A DNA stretch of 64,000 nt from Dillenia suffruticosa (GCA_033439265.1 JAVTVX010000016.1:20072701-20136700), one strand, 5' to 3'; shown: positions 22,277 to 40,059, counted from the stretch's first letter. The notes: a model not told the origin generated them from the letters alone. Numbers and translations are program-made.

Positions 22277-25200
22277 ATGTTTGAATTTAGGGTTTATGGA
22301 TTGAAAATTCTGTTTTCGATTTGGGTGGTGAGTTCAATTCAACTCTCTGTATCACAAATTGACGGCGGAATGGATCCAGCAATTGTGCCTATTCTTACTC
22401 AATATGTGTACAATAACATTTCTAAGATGACCTTATCAATTTTCACTGATCAACTTCAAAATAAGTCAAGTTTTTGCATTCAGAATATGTAAGTGATTAC
22501 TTCACTTTTTTTTTTGAATTATTTTTTCAGGGAAATTTGGTGGAGGACTTCAACTTTGATTTGATCCAGTTTGCTATTTATTTTCTTTTCCTTGTCTTTC
22601 CAGAAATGATGATTGGAATCAGGCATTCAATTTTTCGAACATGGATTTTGTTTCCAATTGCCTCCTAAAATATAATGGTATAGTATTTGTTATGACATTT
22701 TGATGTTGCATTTTTTTATTTCATAGTTGTGTTGTATTGACAAGCAGTAGATTTCTGCGGTTGGAGAAATATACGGAGATATTAATAGAGTTTTGATGTA
22801 ACAGTTGACTTTGTGGATGCACTTTCGTTTTAGGAAAGAAATTTGAATGGTATCCCCAATTCAGAAATATAATCATAAAACACTGTTACATCATTACCCG
22901 GAAACTACGGGTTGACAGTACTCTCCTTAGCTTTTTTGGATCTGTAAACATTATATCTTCTGCATCAATTCTTTTTTTTTTTTTTTTTTTTTTTTTTATT
23001 GTTGGAATCCAGCTTTAGCGTCTGAAATAATCAAGTTTGCCTGAAATTTGACTTCTTTTCTTTGGGTGGAAATTGATGTAGCTGTTTACCTCCAGCTATT
23101 CATTGTTTACAGTGGAATGGTTTGCAAAAATTTCAAAATCATGTTATTTTCTTCCCACTAATCAAATGAGTAGTGTAATTGTGGTTTAAATTATTTTGGC
23201 AGACCTCCCACGGCGATTGTGCACTGTAGCAGAAGCAAAATTTTACTTCAGCAGTTTATATGGTTGGGATGGAAGCAAAAGCTACCTGAACCCTAACAGG
23301 AATTGTAACTTAACCACGTGGCTTTCTGGTTGTGAGCCAGGATGGGCGTGCAGTCTTGACGTGGATCAGAATGTTGATCTTAAAGAATCAAAAGCCATAC
23401 CATCCAGAACTGCGGATTGTGAACCTTGTTGTGAGGGTTTCTTCTGCCCTCATGGTATTACCTGCATGATACGTAAGTATATTACAGAACTGAATACCTA
23501 CTTTCTCTACATCTTTATCTTTATTTTAGATTGTTTCTTGCTGTTGCTAAATCACTGTCAGTGGCCATCATATAGTGGTAGCAATACTGAACCAGGTGTG
23601 ACTCTGTTCCATAAATTGCCACTTACTTATCATTTGCCATCAAACTTGCTACATATACCAGTGGTCATATTTTGCTAGATGTGTGATGCTAACTTGAACA
23701 TGGTGAAGGATGGTAATCATTTTGCTTTTGAGGGAAGACTTGCTTGAGGGGATTTATAAGTTCTAAAAATTGAGTATCCTGGGTACTGTCCCAGATGTGG
23801 TGGAAGATATTTGCACCGGAATTAAAGATAATGGTTAGCTCTTTGGTTTGTTTCCTCACTAAAAGATGTTTTTGGTCAAGGCTGGCCATAATAGACTAAG
23901 AACCTGAAATCTCAGTAGGGTAACACAAATTGGTTTTCTTTTTCTTGTTGTTGAGTTGTGTGGCCAAATGAAGGAATGTTGCTTCTCACTATGGTGGCTG
24001 GTAGCAAAAGTTGGATTCTAAGGATTTTCTAGTCACTGCAAGATGACTATATACATCTCCATATGTTTTCATCTTGTTGTTTGTATTACCTGCACCTTTT
24101 TCATGCTGTTGGTTACCTTTTTTTTTCCTTGTGAAGCTTGCCCACTTGGTTCATATTGTCCGCTCGCAACACTCAACCAATCAACCGGCATCTGTGAGCC
24201 GTAAGTTTGGCCTCTAGTATCAAAACTTATTTTTTGCGTGCATGGTGTTGGTGAGTAAATAATATCTGGTAGGTTGTTGCAGCTACACTTACCAAATCCC
24301 TCCTGGGAGGCCAAATCATACCTGTGGTGGAGCCAATATTTGGGCTGATGTTATTACCAGCAGAGAGATTTTTTGTCCAGCAGGATCATACTGTCCAACA
24401 ACCACTGAAGAAAGTGCTTGTAGTAGTGGGTACTGAGTTTTATCCTAATATTTACTTGTTTACTCACCAGATGCTACCTACTTGCTACTCCTACATTGAT
24501 GTTTCTCTTTTAACCTGTTGTAATTTTCGTGCAACTTCCAGACATTACTGCAGGCTGGGTTCGACATCTGAAAAAGGTAATATTTTATGACGTTATCACA
24601 AGCCCCGTTTGGTCAATAAGAATTTCAGCTGTTTTCTTTTTGTATCATGTTTGTGTATTTTCAAATGACAACTGTGTGTGTACCTAATGAATTTTGCGCT
24701 CTTGTGGAATAACTTTTAGGGTGCTTCAAGTTGGCTTCATGTAATCCAAACACAGCAAATCAGAATATCCATGCATATGGTGTCATGCTTATGGTACGTA
24801 CTTCTATTCACTTTGGACCATAAGCTAGCTTGCCATTACAGACTATCTCCTGAAACCAATTAGAATCTGTTTGTGTTTGTTTCCGACAATTCCTGGCAAA
24901 CTAATGATGAAATATAAGTCTTGCTGCATCGGTGTTAGTTCCAGTGCAGTGGTTGCAAATGTCAATCTCTCGCCTCTTTCAGGTTATTGTGTTAAATCAT
25001 TTAACATAAATTATTTTTCTGGTCCATCACTGTTGGACATACTTTTCTGGCTTGGTCAAACAAATTATTCTTGTAAATCAAACAGCTATCACCCAGATTG
25101 TGTTGGTTGTACGTCTTTTTAATAGTTGCAAAACCATGCCTATCTCGTGTTGTACCATTTTTGACATAAAATTTGTTCCCTGGACTTCCTAATGCAGGTT

Positions 25201-28200
25201 GGCTTGTCTACCCTCTTACTCATTATGTATAACTGTTCCGACCAAGTTCTCACTATTCGGGAAAGGAGACAGGCCAAATCCAGGGATGCAGCTGCAAAAA
25301 GTGCAAGAGAAACAGTTAAAGCACATGAAAGGTGGAAATTGGCCAAAGATGCAGCTATGAAGCACGCAACTGGGTTACAAGTTCAGTTATCACGCACATT
25401 TTCCCGGAAAAAGTATGCTGGGGATGTAGAGAAAGTGAAAATTCTTGAGGAAGATCTTTATAAAATTGATGATCGTATGTTGGAAATGCAACCAAGTACC
25501 TCAACCAAGTCTCTACCGTCATTTGTGACCTCGAAAGGGAAGAATGGGTCAGAAGACCTCAAGAAAGTGGAGCATGAAATTGAAGAAGATCCTAGCAGTG
25601 ATGAGAATATTCATGTGGAGATGATAGATAAAAAAGTCAAGAAGCATAAGCCAAAACAGAAAAAAATTAGAACCAACAGCCAAATTTTTAAGTATGCCTA
25701 TGCCCAGATTGAGAAAGAGAAAGCAATTCAGCAGCAGAACAAGAATCTTACCTTCTCAGGAGTGATTGCGATGGCGACTAATCCTGAGCTCAAAAAGAGG
25801 CCCACAATTGAGGTTGCTTTTAAGGACCTAACACTTACTTTGAAAGGGAAAAACAAACATCTGTTGAGGTGTGTTACTGGGAAAATTGTGCCAGGTCGCA
25901 TTACATCTGTCATGGGTCCATCAGGGGCAGGAAAAACTACATTTCTCTCTGCATTGGCAGGGAAAGCTACTGGATGCACTAGGAGTGGCATGATCCTAGT
26001 AAATGGAAAAAACGAATCAATACACTCATATAAGAAAATTATTGGATTTGTTCCACAAGATGATATTGTGCATGGAAATTTGACAGTGGAGGAAAATCTC
26101 TGGTTCAGTGCAAAATGCAGGTATGCCAAATTTAGTTCTTCCACGGTCTATGGTTAACTGAAAATCATTAATGTATACAAGCATGCTCTTATCATCATTT
26201 TCTCATCTGTCTTGCTTTTTCCCGCTTCCAAGTTTGCTTATTTTTCTGGTTTTCTTAAATCGGCCCAACAACTTTTTTGTTGAAGACTATCTGCTGATCT
26301 CCCAAAAGCAGACAAAGTTCTGATTGTGGAAAGGGTAATTGAGTCCTTGGGATTACAAGGAGTTAGAAGTTCCTTGGTTGGGACAGTGGAGAAGAGAGGG
26401 ATCTCTGGTGGCCAGCGGAAGCGAGTTAATGTTGGCCTTGAAATGGTGATGGAACCCTCACTGTTGATTTTAGATGAACCAACATCTGGCCTGGACAGTT
26501 CATCTTCTCAGCTACTTCTTAGGGCTCTTCGGCGTGAAGCTCTTGAAGGCGTGAACGTCTGCATGGTTGTTCACCAACCAAGGTAAGATATAAAAAAATT
26601 TTAGTACTAGCACTAATAACTTTAGAACAAGGACAATTGACCAACTGATGCATCATCTTCAGGATTTTTCTGAAGAGCCTCACGTACCTAATCAATTATG
26701 GTTCATCAGTGCATTAATGAAAAATTTAATCCTTTTGCAAACATTTTATTTTTCTAGGTATATTCAAGGCCATCTATAACTAGGGACTTTTAAAGCATAA
26801 AGATTGGCGATCAAGTCTGTTAAAAATAATTTTGATCCTGTTATGCGATTTAATGTTGGACATGAGAACAGAACTTGCTTTATTCTCAAGAGCTTAATGC
26901 ATGCCTGCATCATAGGACTATGTAAATTTGTTGGCTCTCCTTAATGTTTTTTATTTTTTTTACAGCTATACCTTGTTCAAGATGTTTGATGATTTGATAC
27001 TTCTAGCGAAAGGTGGTCTTACTGTGTATCATGGTCCTGTGAAGAAAGTTGAAGAATACTTTGGAGGCCTTGGGATCACAGTACCTGATCGTGTCAATCC
27101 TCCAGATTACTTCATCGACATTCTGGAGGGGATGGTAAAGCTGAGCACAAGTTCCACTATTAGCTATAAAGAGCTTCCTGTTAGGTGGATGCTTCATAAT
27201 GGGTATCCAGTTCCACCTGACATGCAAGAAGAGGCTCGCATAGCAATGGAAGGACATGCAAGTCCTTATATTTCTCCTGTTAATAGTACAGTAATGGAGG
27301 AAATGTCCTTTGCTGGAGAACTGTGGCAGGATGTTCGCTATAATGCTGAGATGCATCGGGACAAAATACAACACAATTTCTTGAGATCCAAGGATTTATC
27401 TAACCGGAGAACTCCCACCGCACTCAGCCAATACAAGTACTTCCTTGGAAGGTATGTTTTTATCTATTTACGGAGATGAATATGTCTATTTTGCCAGAGA
27501 AATGACAGCATCAAAGGCATAAAAGTGTACTTTTCCAGAATGAAGTTTTACTTGAATAAGCCTCACAAAAAAATATGGTTGCTTATAAAGTTTCTTGCTC
27601 ACCTAAGAGAGTTGGGAGCATTTGATGATTTTTTTTAAGATGAAATTTACTAAACATGGCTGACTTTTTCTGACACCATGTTTTTGAATTTCCTTCACAC
27701 TACGATGCTGCTGCATAGTGCGCCTCTCTCTCCCTCTACTTAATTTTGTCAAGGTTGAAGATTGATTTTGAGTGTACAATTAGAACTTGTCGGAATTCTG
27801 TTGGCTCTTAGCATTCTTTTTGTGCTTGATATTCTTAGGGTTGGCAAACAACGGCTTAGAGAATCCAGAATACAGGCGGTGGACTACCTGATCTTATTAC
27901 TTGCTGGAGCATGCTTAGGATCAATTGCAAAAGTGAGCGATGAGTCCTTTGGGGCACCTGGCTACACTTATACCATAATTGCAGTTTGTAAGTTTGAACC
28001 TTGCATAGATTCAACCAACTACAGCTTGCACTGAATATGTATCTTCTAATAAGTAGTGAAAGATAAAAGCATTGTCTGTTGAATTTATATTGATTCAATT
28101 GTATGATTCCAGCTCTGTTGTGTAAAATTGCGGCTTTGAGAACTTTCTCCCTGGACAAACTACAGTATTGGAGAGAGAGTGCTTCTGGAATGAGCAGCTT

Positions 28201-29187
28201 GGCTTGTTTTCTTGCAAAGGATACAACTGATCATCTCAATACTGTGATCAAGCCTCTTGTATATCTTTCCATGTTCTACTTCTTCAACAATCCCAGATCG
28301 ACATTTCAAGATAACTATATAGTCTTGCTTTGCCTTGTATACTGCGTGACTGGTATAGCCTATGTACTTGCAATCTCTCTTCAACCTGGTCCAGCTCAGC
28401 TGGTAAGGCACTGAACCTTTCCTTACAATGAATCAAATTGACATTCTGCTGACATCTTCTTTGGCTTTTTGCAGTCGTCAGTCCTGCTTCCAGTTGTTCT
28501 AACCCTTGTAGCTACTCAGCAAAATAACACTAAAATACTGAAGAGCATAGCCAAGTATTGTTACCCAAAGATGGCTCTAGAAGCATTTGTGATTTCAAAT
28601 GCTGAAAGGTAAGAATACACTACCATCTCTCTGAAATGCTTAGATAAATTGAAATGCAGTGAGTGATATATAAAGCCATAACTTGTTATAGCTTAACAGA
28701 CAGAACAATCTAATAAATCTTATGTACGACGTAATTGCTGTTGAGCTATGTTGTTCTAGAAATGACCAAATTTGTGTCATATTCATGTTGGACACAGTTA
28801 ATGGCCAACATGAGAAAACCCTTTGTAACTTTGCACTGTCATCGTGTTCATGTCAGGTCATGTCTCATTTCTGCATCTGTATCCATATTTATAGCTGCCG
28901 TGTGAATCCTCGTAGCATAATGATTCCTTTCAGTTGTATTCTAGATACACAACAATGCTGTTTGAGGAAATGTTCTTATAGAGCTGCAGATTGCGTTCTG
29001 CATGTAACTAAGATAACCTTTTGGGTGCAGGTATTATGGAGTTTGGCTAATAACACGTTGTGGCGCACTTTATAGATGGAAGTACAATATTAATGACTGG
29101 GACAACTGCATAATTGGACTTATTGTCGCCGGCTTGATATTTCGCATCATAGCTTATGTCTGTCTATTAACCTTCCAAAGGAAATGA
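22277..29187 (+). CDS. ABC transporter G family half-transporter, ABCG24/28-type
   Basis: A half-size ABCG exporter of the subgroup with a long Cys-rich N-terminus (Arabidopsis ABCG24 and ABCG28). Fourteen exons: 22277-22488, 22604-22677, 23203-23472, 24137-24200, 24283-24429, 24542-24576, 24720-24793, 25198-26120, 26286-26582, 26966-27451, 27839-27987, 28113-28402, 28475-28608 and 29031-29187. They sum to 3312 nt, 1103 residues, the family length. A signal peptide ([20 protein letters not shown]) comes first, then a Cys-rich lumenal/extracellular region to about 290 and a first membrane segment ([11 protein letters not shown]). A charged linker leads to Walker A GPSGAGKT (about 532-539), signature ISGGQRKR (about 639), Walker B LLILDEP (about 660), and C-terminal membrane helices from about 870. 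All nucleotide-binding residues are intact. The 35-nt exon 6 is unusually short. The start is the first ATG giving a signal peptide. ABCG28 is known for polyamine/ROS delivery to pollen tube tips; the substrate here is unknown. Confidence 0.95.
22968..22998. repeat. Poly(T) tract in ABCG intron 2
   Basis: A run of about 27 T, possibly the reverse of a retroposon poly(A) tail. No body was identified next to it. Confidence 0.8.
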
Positions 29188-29949
29188 GTTCAAATCACCA
29201 TTCTTTCCAGTCATTTATCCTCCCTATACACCCTAGCAGGGTGAAAATTTTGAGAGGCTAACCATGATCATGAAGAATTCATTCGCATTTCATCACAGAA
29301 ATGTTGTATATATACTCTGTATATTGAGACAACAGAAGAAATTTCATTGGGAAATTTTGGTTTGTTCTTTGTTCTCTATCTCATAGACATTACAAATTCA
29401 TGATTCTGAGGATTATTCATCCACACACCTCCATGAAAATAGGGGCTTACTTTGCCTGAGATACATATATAACTCTAGATATTGTAAGAAATACAATTGC
29501 GAAACTTTCAAGTTGTACGAGGGGTCAAGTGTACAGAGCGTGTATGCATATGCTTTGTCCAACGATGAGCTTCCTGTTTGGTAGGCTTTCATCCATGTCT
29601 TGTTGATCTGCCGAGAATTTCATTATCTTTGATCCTACGTGACCTGTATACAAAAGTGAGCCAGGTCCTGCAATTGTTGCCTATCAGCAGTTGAAAGCTT
29701 TAGAAATCTTCAAGCCAGCAACTTCTCAATTAGGTATCTAAATTTCCAAATAATAGCCTAAACCAAGGACATGAAATATCATGAATATTCACGATATTAT
29801 AGAGCATGACTATTTTTCAGACTATTGTTTTATACCAAAGGTTACTGCAGAATTTGAATTATTACTTGGTTTCAAGAAAAGAAAGTTGGAAAGAATAAAT
29901 GGTTCTAGGATAAGGCAACCTACTAATCATTATTGGCATAAGACGAGAT
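29188..29949. other. Convergent 3' ends of ABCG and GET3B
   Basis: Spacer between two genes that converge tail to tail. It must hold both 3'UTRs. No additional coding region or clear polyadenylation signal was fixed. Confidence 0.5.
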
Positions 29950-34243
<4,294 letters not shown>

Positions 34244-34299
34244 TTCCAGTCCCAGATTTTCCGATTGAGGCTTGGCGACTTGAGTTTTTATTTATTTAT

Positions 34300-34314
34300 T
34301 TATTATTTATATAA
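34300..34314 (-). promoter_or_regulatory. Possible GET3B TATA box
   Basis: ATATTATATAAATAAT on the minus strand about 60 bases upstream of the GET3B start codon could serve as a TATA element. The surrounding DNA is AT-rich, so chance is a real alternative. Confidence 0.3.
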
Positions 34315-35517
34315 TATTTTTTTACATTAATAATACAGAACTGAGAAGTGCGGATCCGAGCTTGGATTGATCCGACCCGAATAACCACAAGCCCGTCACA
34401 TATTCCTCCCTTCCCAGTCTAAATTTCGTCGTCTTATTTATTAATCTATTACTATCTTTTTCATTTTTTTGGCTTTTTTTTAATTGGAAGTGATTGTGGT
34501 AAAGTGGTTTAAAATAAATAAATAATTAAATGAATATTTTAGTAATTATAATATAACAGAGATTTATATATCTTCTCTCTGTAATTTTTTTTTAATTAAT
34601 TTAAATAGATCTATTTATATTATATTTTTAAATAAAATCAAGTCGATCTATTATTTTCTATACCATCATTTTTTTTTGGTTGAATGATACTTCGATTGGT
34701 AAATTGTTAGGATTCAAGCTTCCCTTACTCCTTTGATGTAGTTTAAAAAGAAAAAATATATATATAATTTTATTAAATATAATGTAAAATTAACATAAAA
34801 TTAAATCAAATAGCCATATGAGTGGTTAAAAGTAAAATACCTTACCAATACATTACAAGCACAAAAACTAATGTGAAGGTTTATTTTCCATCTTCAACCC
34901 TCTTGTGATGTGAGATGCCAAACCCCCCTCCACCCCCCAACCATCACTGCGTTGAATGAAATTTTATATATTAAAAAATTATATATAATCTCAATTCTAT
35001 TAAATGCTCCTTTAACAATACTATTTCATATTTTAAAGAATCATCTTCCTCCCTCCTTTTTGTCACTCCTTTGTCACCTCTTTATGATCTGCAAGAAAGA
35101 AATTCAGTGTTTATCAATCAGGATGCACCACTTCATCTTTGGGTTAGACTTTGAATGCTCACATTAACATTTACATACTGAACAAATGAAATCTGGTTGA
35201 GCATTCCTGTAACTGCTAGATGTTAAGAAAAAGATCCAAAGGAAGTTAGATTGTAGACATCATCAAAGAAACTTATGGATGTATGAACCTCAATTTCACA
35301 TCATATTTCAGAATTCCAATTAATGGTATACAGGGAGTACATAAACAAGTACCTTGGGAGGGGTCTACAATCTAGCAAGGAAAAGAAAAATGTTGGGATA
35401 ACATATTTCATGGTATAAACAAATGAATGACAGCACAATGGAACAAAAGTGGTGTCCTATAACTTAAAAATCCACGGAGTAATCCAACGGTGCATTTCAA
35501 TAAATGTTAAGCGTACT
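34315..35517. other. Spacer between GET3B and the DNL zinc finger gene
   Basis: AT-rich from 34400 to 34880, including a SINE-like stretch near 34680-34740. The part 35150-35517 is the probable 3'UTR of the next gene. No coding region was recognised. Confidence 0.4.
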
Positions 35518-37876
35518 TCATGACTTCATCCCTGCTAGATCTCCAAGTGTTAGATTAAGTGTATCGAGGGAACCTTTTTTGATTTCCTCCCCTCGGGCAG
35601 CCAAGAAGTCCTCAACACTCCCTGTTTCTCCAAACCACCCAAGTCGATCAGCAATCAGGTGGAGATTGTTACAGCCACCACACCGTACCACTACAACACC
35701 TTTCTCATAAGATTCACGGAATGCGGTCTTGACAGATCTTGTTTCACAAACTTTGCAAGTAAATATCATTGCCATATCATGTCTTGAAGATGTTTTCAAG
35801 TTGGACATGGCAGTAAACTTCACATTCGAACTGTTGTTGGTTGTAAGGGAAGTAAAGTTGGCATGATTGCCTTCAAGCTGCAAATCTTTTTGTGCTCCAC
35901 CTTCTTTAGCTACTTCATTTGTATTAGGTTCTTCATATGTCGTGAAGCCTCTTTTAAAGTAATTTGCAGGACCGAAGATTGTGCTTAAAGGAGGAAGAAA
36001 CCGCCTTGAAGATTCTGCAAACAATAAACAAGAATAAATATGTCAAGAAAAATAGAAGGTCTAAAATTCTCATGATACCTCATACTACAAATATGAATTA
36101 ACTACTTTCCGGTCTCTCCTTACACATAAACCACTCCAATCCTAGTACTAACAGAATTTGATCTGAGGAACTCTTGATATCAATTCAAGAATCTTTACCA
36201 ACTGTACTGACACCAGTGAGAGATTTACTCTTTCAACTCCTTCCCCCTCTCCAACCTCTTTACAAGTAAGATCTATATGTTCTTTTGTCTAATTTTCATA
36301 CTTTACCTTAAGTATTGAAAATCACAATTTTACTTTATCATGATTATTATCTTCATAGAAAGTGACTGAGATCAACTACATTGAACTGTTCCTAACGAGC
36401 TTTAGCTCTTAAAGTCCCGAGCCAAGCACAATAAGCATCCTGTTTATCTTCCAAACATGCACGCTATGATCTCATATGCCTATAAGTTCAAGAAATTAGA
36501 GATATATAAAACCAAAATTCTCGTAACTAGCAATAGCATAGCACTAAATTTTGAGGCAAATCTGCCACTCCATGAAAAATGATGATTCATATTATTCTCA
36601 AAGATTACAATCACTTTTAAGACAGGTTTGTTTATGGATGTCCACATTGATTTATCGCAATAGAGGAGCAAGAAGATAACTAGTTTGACATGCTTCTTCA
36701 TTAACGAATGTGAAGGGAATCGAGATCACAATTCCCCCCGCCCTCATTTCCCCTTCAAGATGGAAATACAGAAGCTTAATCTACGAACATATCATTAAAC
36801 AGATCAGCACCAGCCTTGGCATGAAGAACTGTCTTGAGAATTTAACAGACGTGAAGATGAAAAGGGCTGTGGTAGATGCATAAACTCTCATTGTCCGCAT
36901 ATATATACCACACTAGGAAGGATAAAAATAATAGACTTCAGCAGCCACAACCACAAGTTTCATTCTTTTGACGCATTGTCTCTTCTATTACTGAAGATGA
37001 AATTAAAGTTTTTAATCTCAAGCACTTAGATACTACATCTAGGAGCAAACCGCATCCAAATTCGAGGCAAGCTAATAGCAGATGCACCGCTGTAGGCAGG
37101 ATCCAAGATTCAAATTTTGGTAATTGCACTAGGTAAAATTGAGCCCACACAGAGGTGCTTGCCTGGTGCGCATGGCTTGTCACCTATTGTGCATACTTCA
37201 TGGTACAGTCAGTATGTACCTGATAAGTTCAATGTTGCAAACTAGAAGAGATTCCTATACATTATGTGTGTGTGCGTGCACGGGCGTAACAGTTCAATTC
37301 CAAAACAAAGAACAAGGCATGTCAACCAAGGAAGAAGAAGAAGTGAATCCATATAACAGTTCGATTGTCCACTCATTGCATAACAATGTGAAGTACAGTG
37401 GTTATGAGGTCCTCTAATTTCCGGAAGGAAAAATTAGAAAATCATAGACGTAAGAACCCCAAAACATAGAAAGATCCCAACAACTAGCACAATTATAGAT
37501 AAAGCAGGTCGCCAATACTAAGAATCAGTTAAAACTCTTAGAAGGTCAAATTCTACACGGTTATTAAACAGTGCAGACAAGACATAAATTAGCTTTCACT
37601 GATAATATATACCGATTTAGTATTAAAAGTCATATATTGACACCATAAGATACCCTTTTTCTCACTCTAAACAAGGGTACTTCTAAATTTGCAATTCTAG
37701 GTTTCTTTTTTTTTTCCCCAATTAAAGTGGTATAAAGAAGCAATGGTGAATAAACAAAATTGTAGGGTTTGCACAGATTAAAATGGATACTAAAAAACTA
37801 ACCTGCAAGTGGGCATGTCTGAAGTTTCTTGGTAAACAAGAGAGCTCAATCGTCTCTGCAACTGCCTAGGCGCCAT
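35518..37876 (-). CDS. DNL-type zinc finger protein (Zim17/HEP1-like)
   Basis: Zim17/HEP proteins bind organellar Hsp70 and keep it soluble. Two minus-strand exons: 37803-37876 (MAPRQLQRRLSSLVYQETSD..) and 35518-36004, giving 186 residues. The N-terminus is Arg-rich and acid-poor, fitting import into an organelle, probably mitochondria. The conserved domain is C-terminal: FTCKVCETRS, then VVRCGGCNNLHLIADRLGWF, that is two CxxC pairs plus the D-N-L-like NNLHLIAD signature. A 1.8-kb intron separates the targeting exon from the domain exon. The first possible acceptor (TTTGCAG, exon from 36014) would put exon 2 out of frame. The in-frame junction uses TTCAAG ten bases downstream (exon from 36004), or else there is an unseen short middle exon. 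Function and domain are firm; the exact junction is not. Confidence 0.85.
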
Positions 37877-38057
37877 GCAAGAAGAAGGTCCTAGAGAGAA
37901 GCCGCAATGGAACTAAACCTGAATTTGTTCGTGAAATGAAGATTGGCATATGGGTTTTAGCATTTCTATTAATTTGGGCTTTTTATGTGGGCCCAAAATA
38001 TAAGTTCATGTTTGATGGGTCGGGTATCGTCTTCGTCTTGGGCTAAGTAATCATAAT

Positions 38058-38260
38058 TTTATTTATTTATTTATTTTGGTTGCTGGACTTGATACATCAT
38101 TAAGTATTTGAAGTTTTACTCCAACTAATCTCGACCGAACTATTATCGGATCCCAATCGGGAGGGAGCTCTCCCAACGTTATTTTTGCTATTATCAAGAC
38201 TCGAACCACGATTCTTGATATAGGGTACTAGTGTCCTTCATACTAAACCAACGTGAGTGT
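38058..38260 (-). mobile_element. SINE with perfect 11-bp target duplication
   Basis: A 203-bp element on the minus strand has box B GTGGTTCGAGTCTTG and a box A-like ACGTTGGTTTAGTATGAAGG near its start. Its tail is (AAAT)n. The flanks GTAATCATAAT (38047-38057 and 38261-38271) are identical. The body differs from the elements at 42391 and 50243, so this is a second SINE family. Confidence 0.8.
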
Positions 38261-39075
38261 GTAATCATAATCATTTGTCTTTTATTTATCACATAAAAAG
38301 TAATTTATTTTAATAAAAAAGTCCAAATGACAAAGCATCAAAAACACCAGTGAAAAGATAAAATATCAAGCTCAAATGCAAATCACGATATAGAATAATT
38401 TTGTTGTTGCCGAGTAATATAGCATTTTAGCATCACTTTAAAAAAATGTTTTATTCCTTTTAACATTGAAGACCTCACAAAGGTCTATGTGTTGATCGGG
38501 GAAGCTTGAGCCATCATCTTAAAGAATATTGTCAAAACCAACTCCTTTATCACTTTGGGTAGACGCGAGCTTGGCTCGAAGTTGCATTACTCTCGAGGCT
38601 TGTGAGATTTCTTTTTCCTCGTTATTATCTCAATTCATATTTTAATTAATTCGATTTGAATATCTATGAAATCCTATATAGAAAACGACTCTTGTAATAT
38701 AATCTTTTTTATTTTTATATTTTAAAATTAAAAATTAATTAAGAAATATAATATTTTATCCCATTGAATCGACTGGATGTGGGTTTCTAGTAAGGCACTT
38801 CATCTCAATAACGTCCGATGCATTCTATAATTTCCACCAAGTATTTCTTTAACATAATGCTAAAATGCCATATTGCCCGGCAAAAACAAAATTATGCAAT
38901 ATCATGATTTGCTTATCTTGGAGCACATGCTTGTTAGTGTGCGTCAAGAGAAAAATATTTACCAAAAGAGTTTCTGGGTCTCTCTCTGCTCTTCATCTCC
39001 TTTCCATCATGGCCATTGATGATTACGATTAACATTTTGAAGATGCTAATTAGAAGTGGGAAGATCTGATAGACG

Positions 39076-39126
39076 AAGGAGGGTTAGGGGTTGCACCAAA
39101 AAAAAAAAAAAAGGAGGGTTAGGGGT
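39076..39126 (+). mobile_element. 19-bp poly(A) micro-insertion with target duplication
   Basis: The 16-bp sequence AAGGAGGGTTAGGGGT occurs at 39076-39091 and, identically, at 39111-39126. Between them is only TGCACC followed by 13 A. This looks like a retroposition event truncated to the last few bases of a SINE plus its tail; ACC followed by A is the same 3' end seen in SINEs at 13045 and 50243. Confidence 0.7.
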
Positions 39127-40059
39127 GATTTATGTGATTTATGCTTTTTGGATCTCGGCCAATTGTGGCTAGAGTACTTTTCACGGTCCCGTTCTCTCTA
39201 CCAGTATGCAAACCGGCACCAACAAGGGCTAATTTTATTGTTTTTGTCTCTTTTTAATTGAAGGTGTTATTTTTAATAGCTAGACTTTTCATGGACCCAA
39301 AAGATGGGCATTGTTTTGTAGGATATGAGAGAAAGTAGGTCATGGGATATCTATCGGATGCCGTCAATATATTGATCTGATCAACAAGGAGGGGACTTAT
39401 CGTACCCATGAGTTCTATGCCCAGATTTGAGTCTGCTTCCCTTCGTTGGGTAGCTTTCAGTTTTCTTCTTTATGCCCCTTGTTCTGAGGACAAGTTTTGT
39501 GCCTTTTTTGGGCGTTGCTTTGTTTATTTATTTATTTATTTTTTACTTAATTATCGGTATTTAAAATTTTAATTAATTCAATTCAAATAATTATAAAATC
39601 TAATTTAAAAATTAACTCGCATGTTTTTTCATTCTCAAGATTTGAAATTAATATTTTGATTAAAAACTTTTAATATCTTATCACTAAATTCACGAAACGT
39701 TAATTGTTTATTTGTCTCGTGCTCTCTATTAGTTGCTTTCATTCTCGCCGAGAACCTTGTTTAATAAGACGTGTCTCATTTCCCATCTTACTTTAAAAAA
39801 AAAATTAAATACCAATCTTGAAAAGGATAAAGAGGATTGATGCCGAAGCCCTAAAGTTGAATTCAAGTCATGATTTAACAAATAACTTCACAGCTTTCCA
39901 AGCTGATACCCATGAGCTAATCATATATCTTGTTTTATAGTCGATTGGAATTGGATTCCCTTGATAGGAATTTGGCGGAAACATTCTTCCCCACATCAGC
40001 CCAAAATACAAATTCTTCAATATTTGCATGAGTATTGCTAAATTAGATTATCAATGTAT

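Noticed and set aside
36938-37183. Open minus-strand frame in the DNL zinc finger intron
   Set aside because: No recognised domain and no splice signals that would join it in phase with either exon.
37260-37300. GTTCAATTCC as a tRNA box B
   Set aside because: No paired box A, no cloverleaf arms and no acceptor stem.
39000-39520. Possible degraded gene (short frames such as a MAIDDYD start)
   Set aside because: Frames are short and interrupted and no family could be named; apart from the micro-insertion nothing can be supported.
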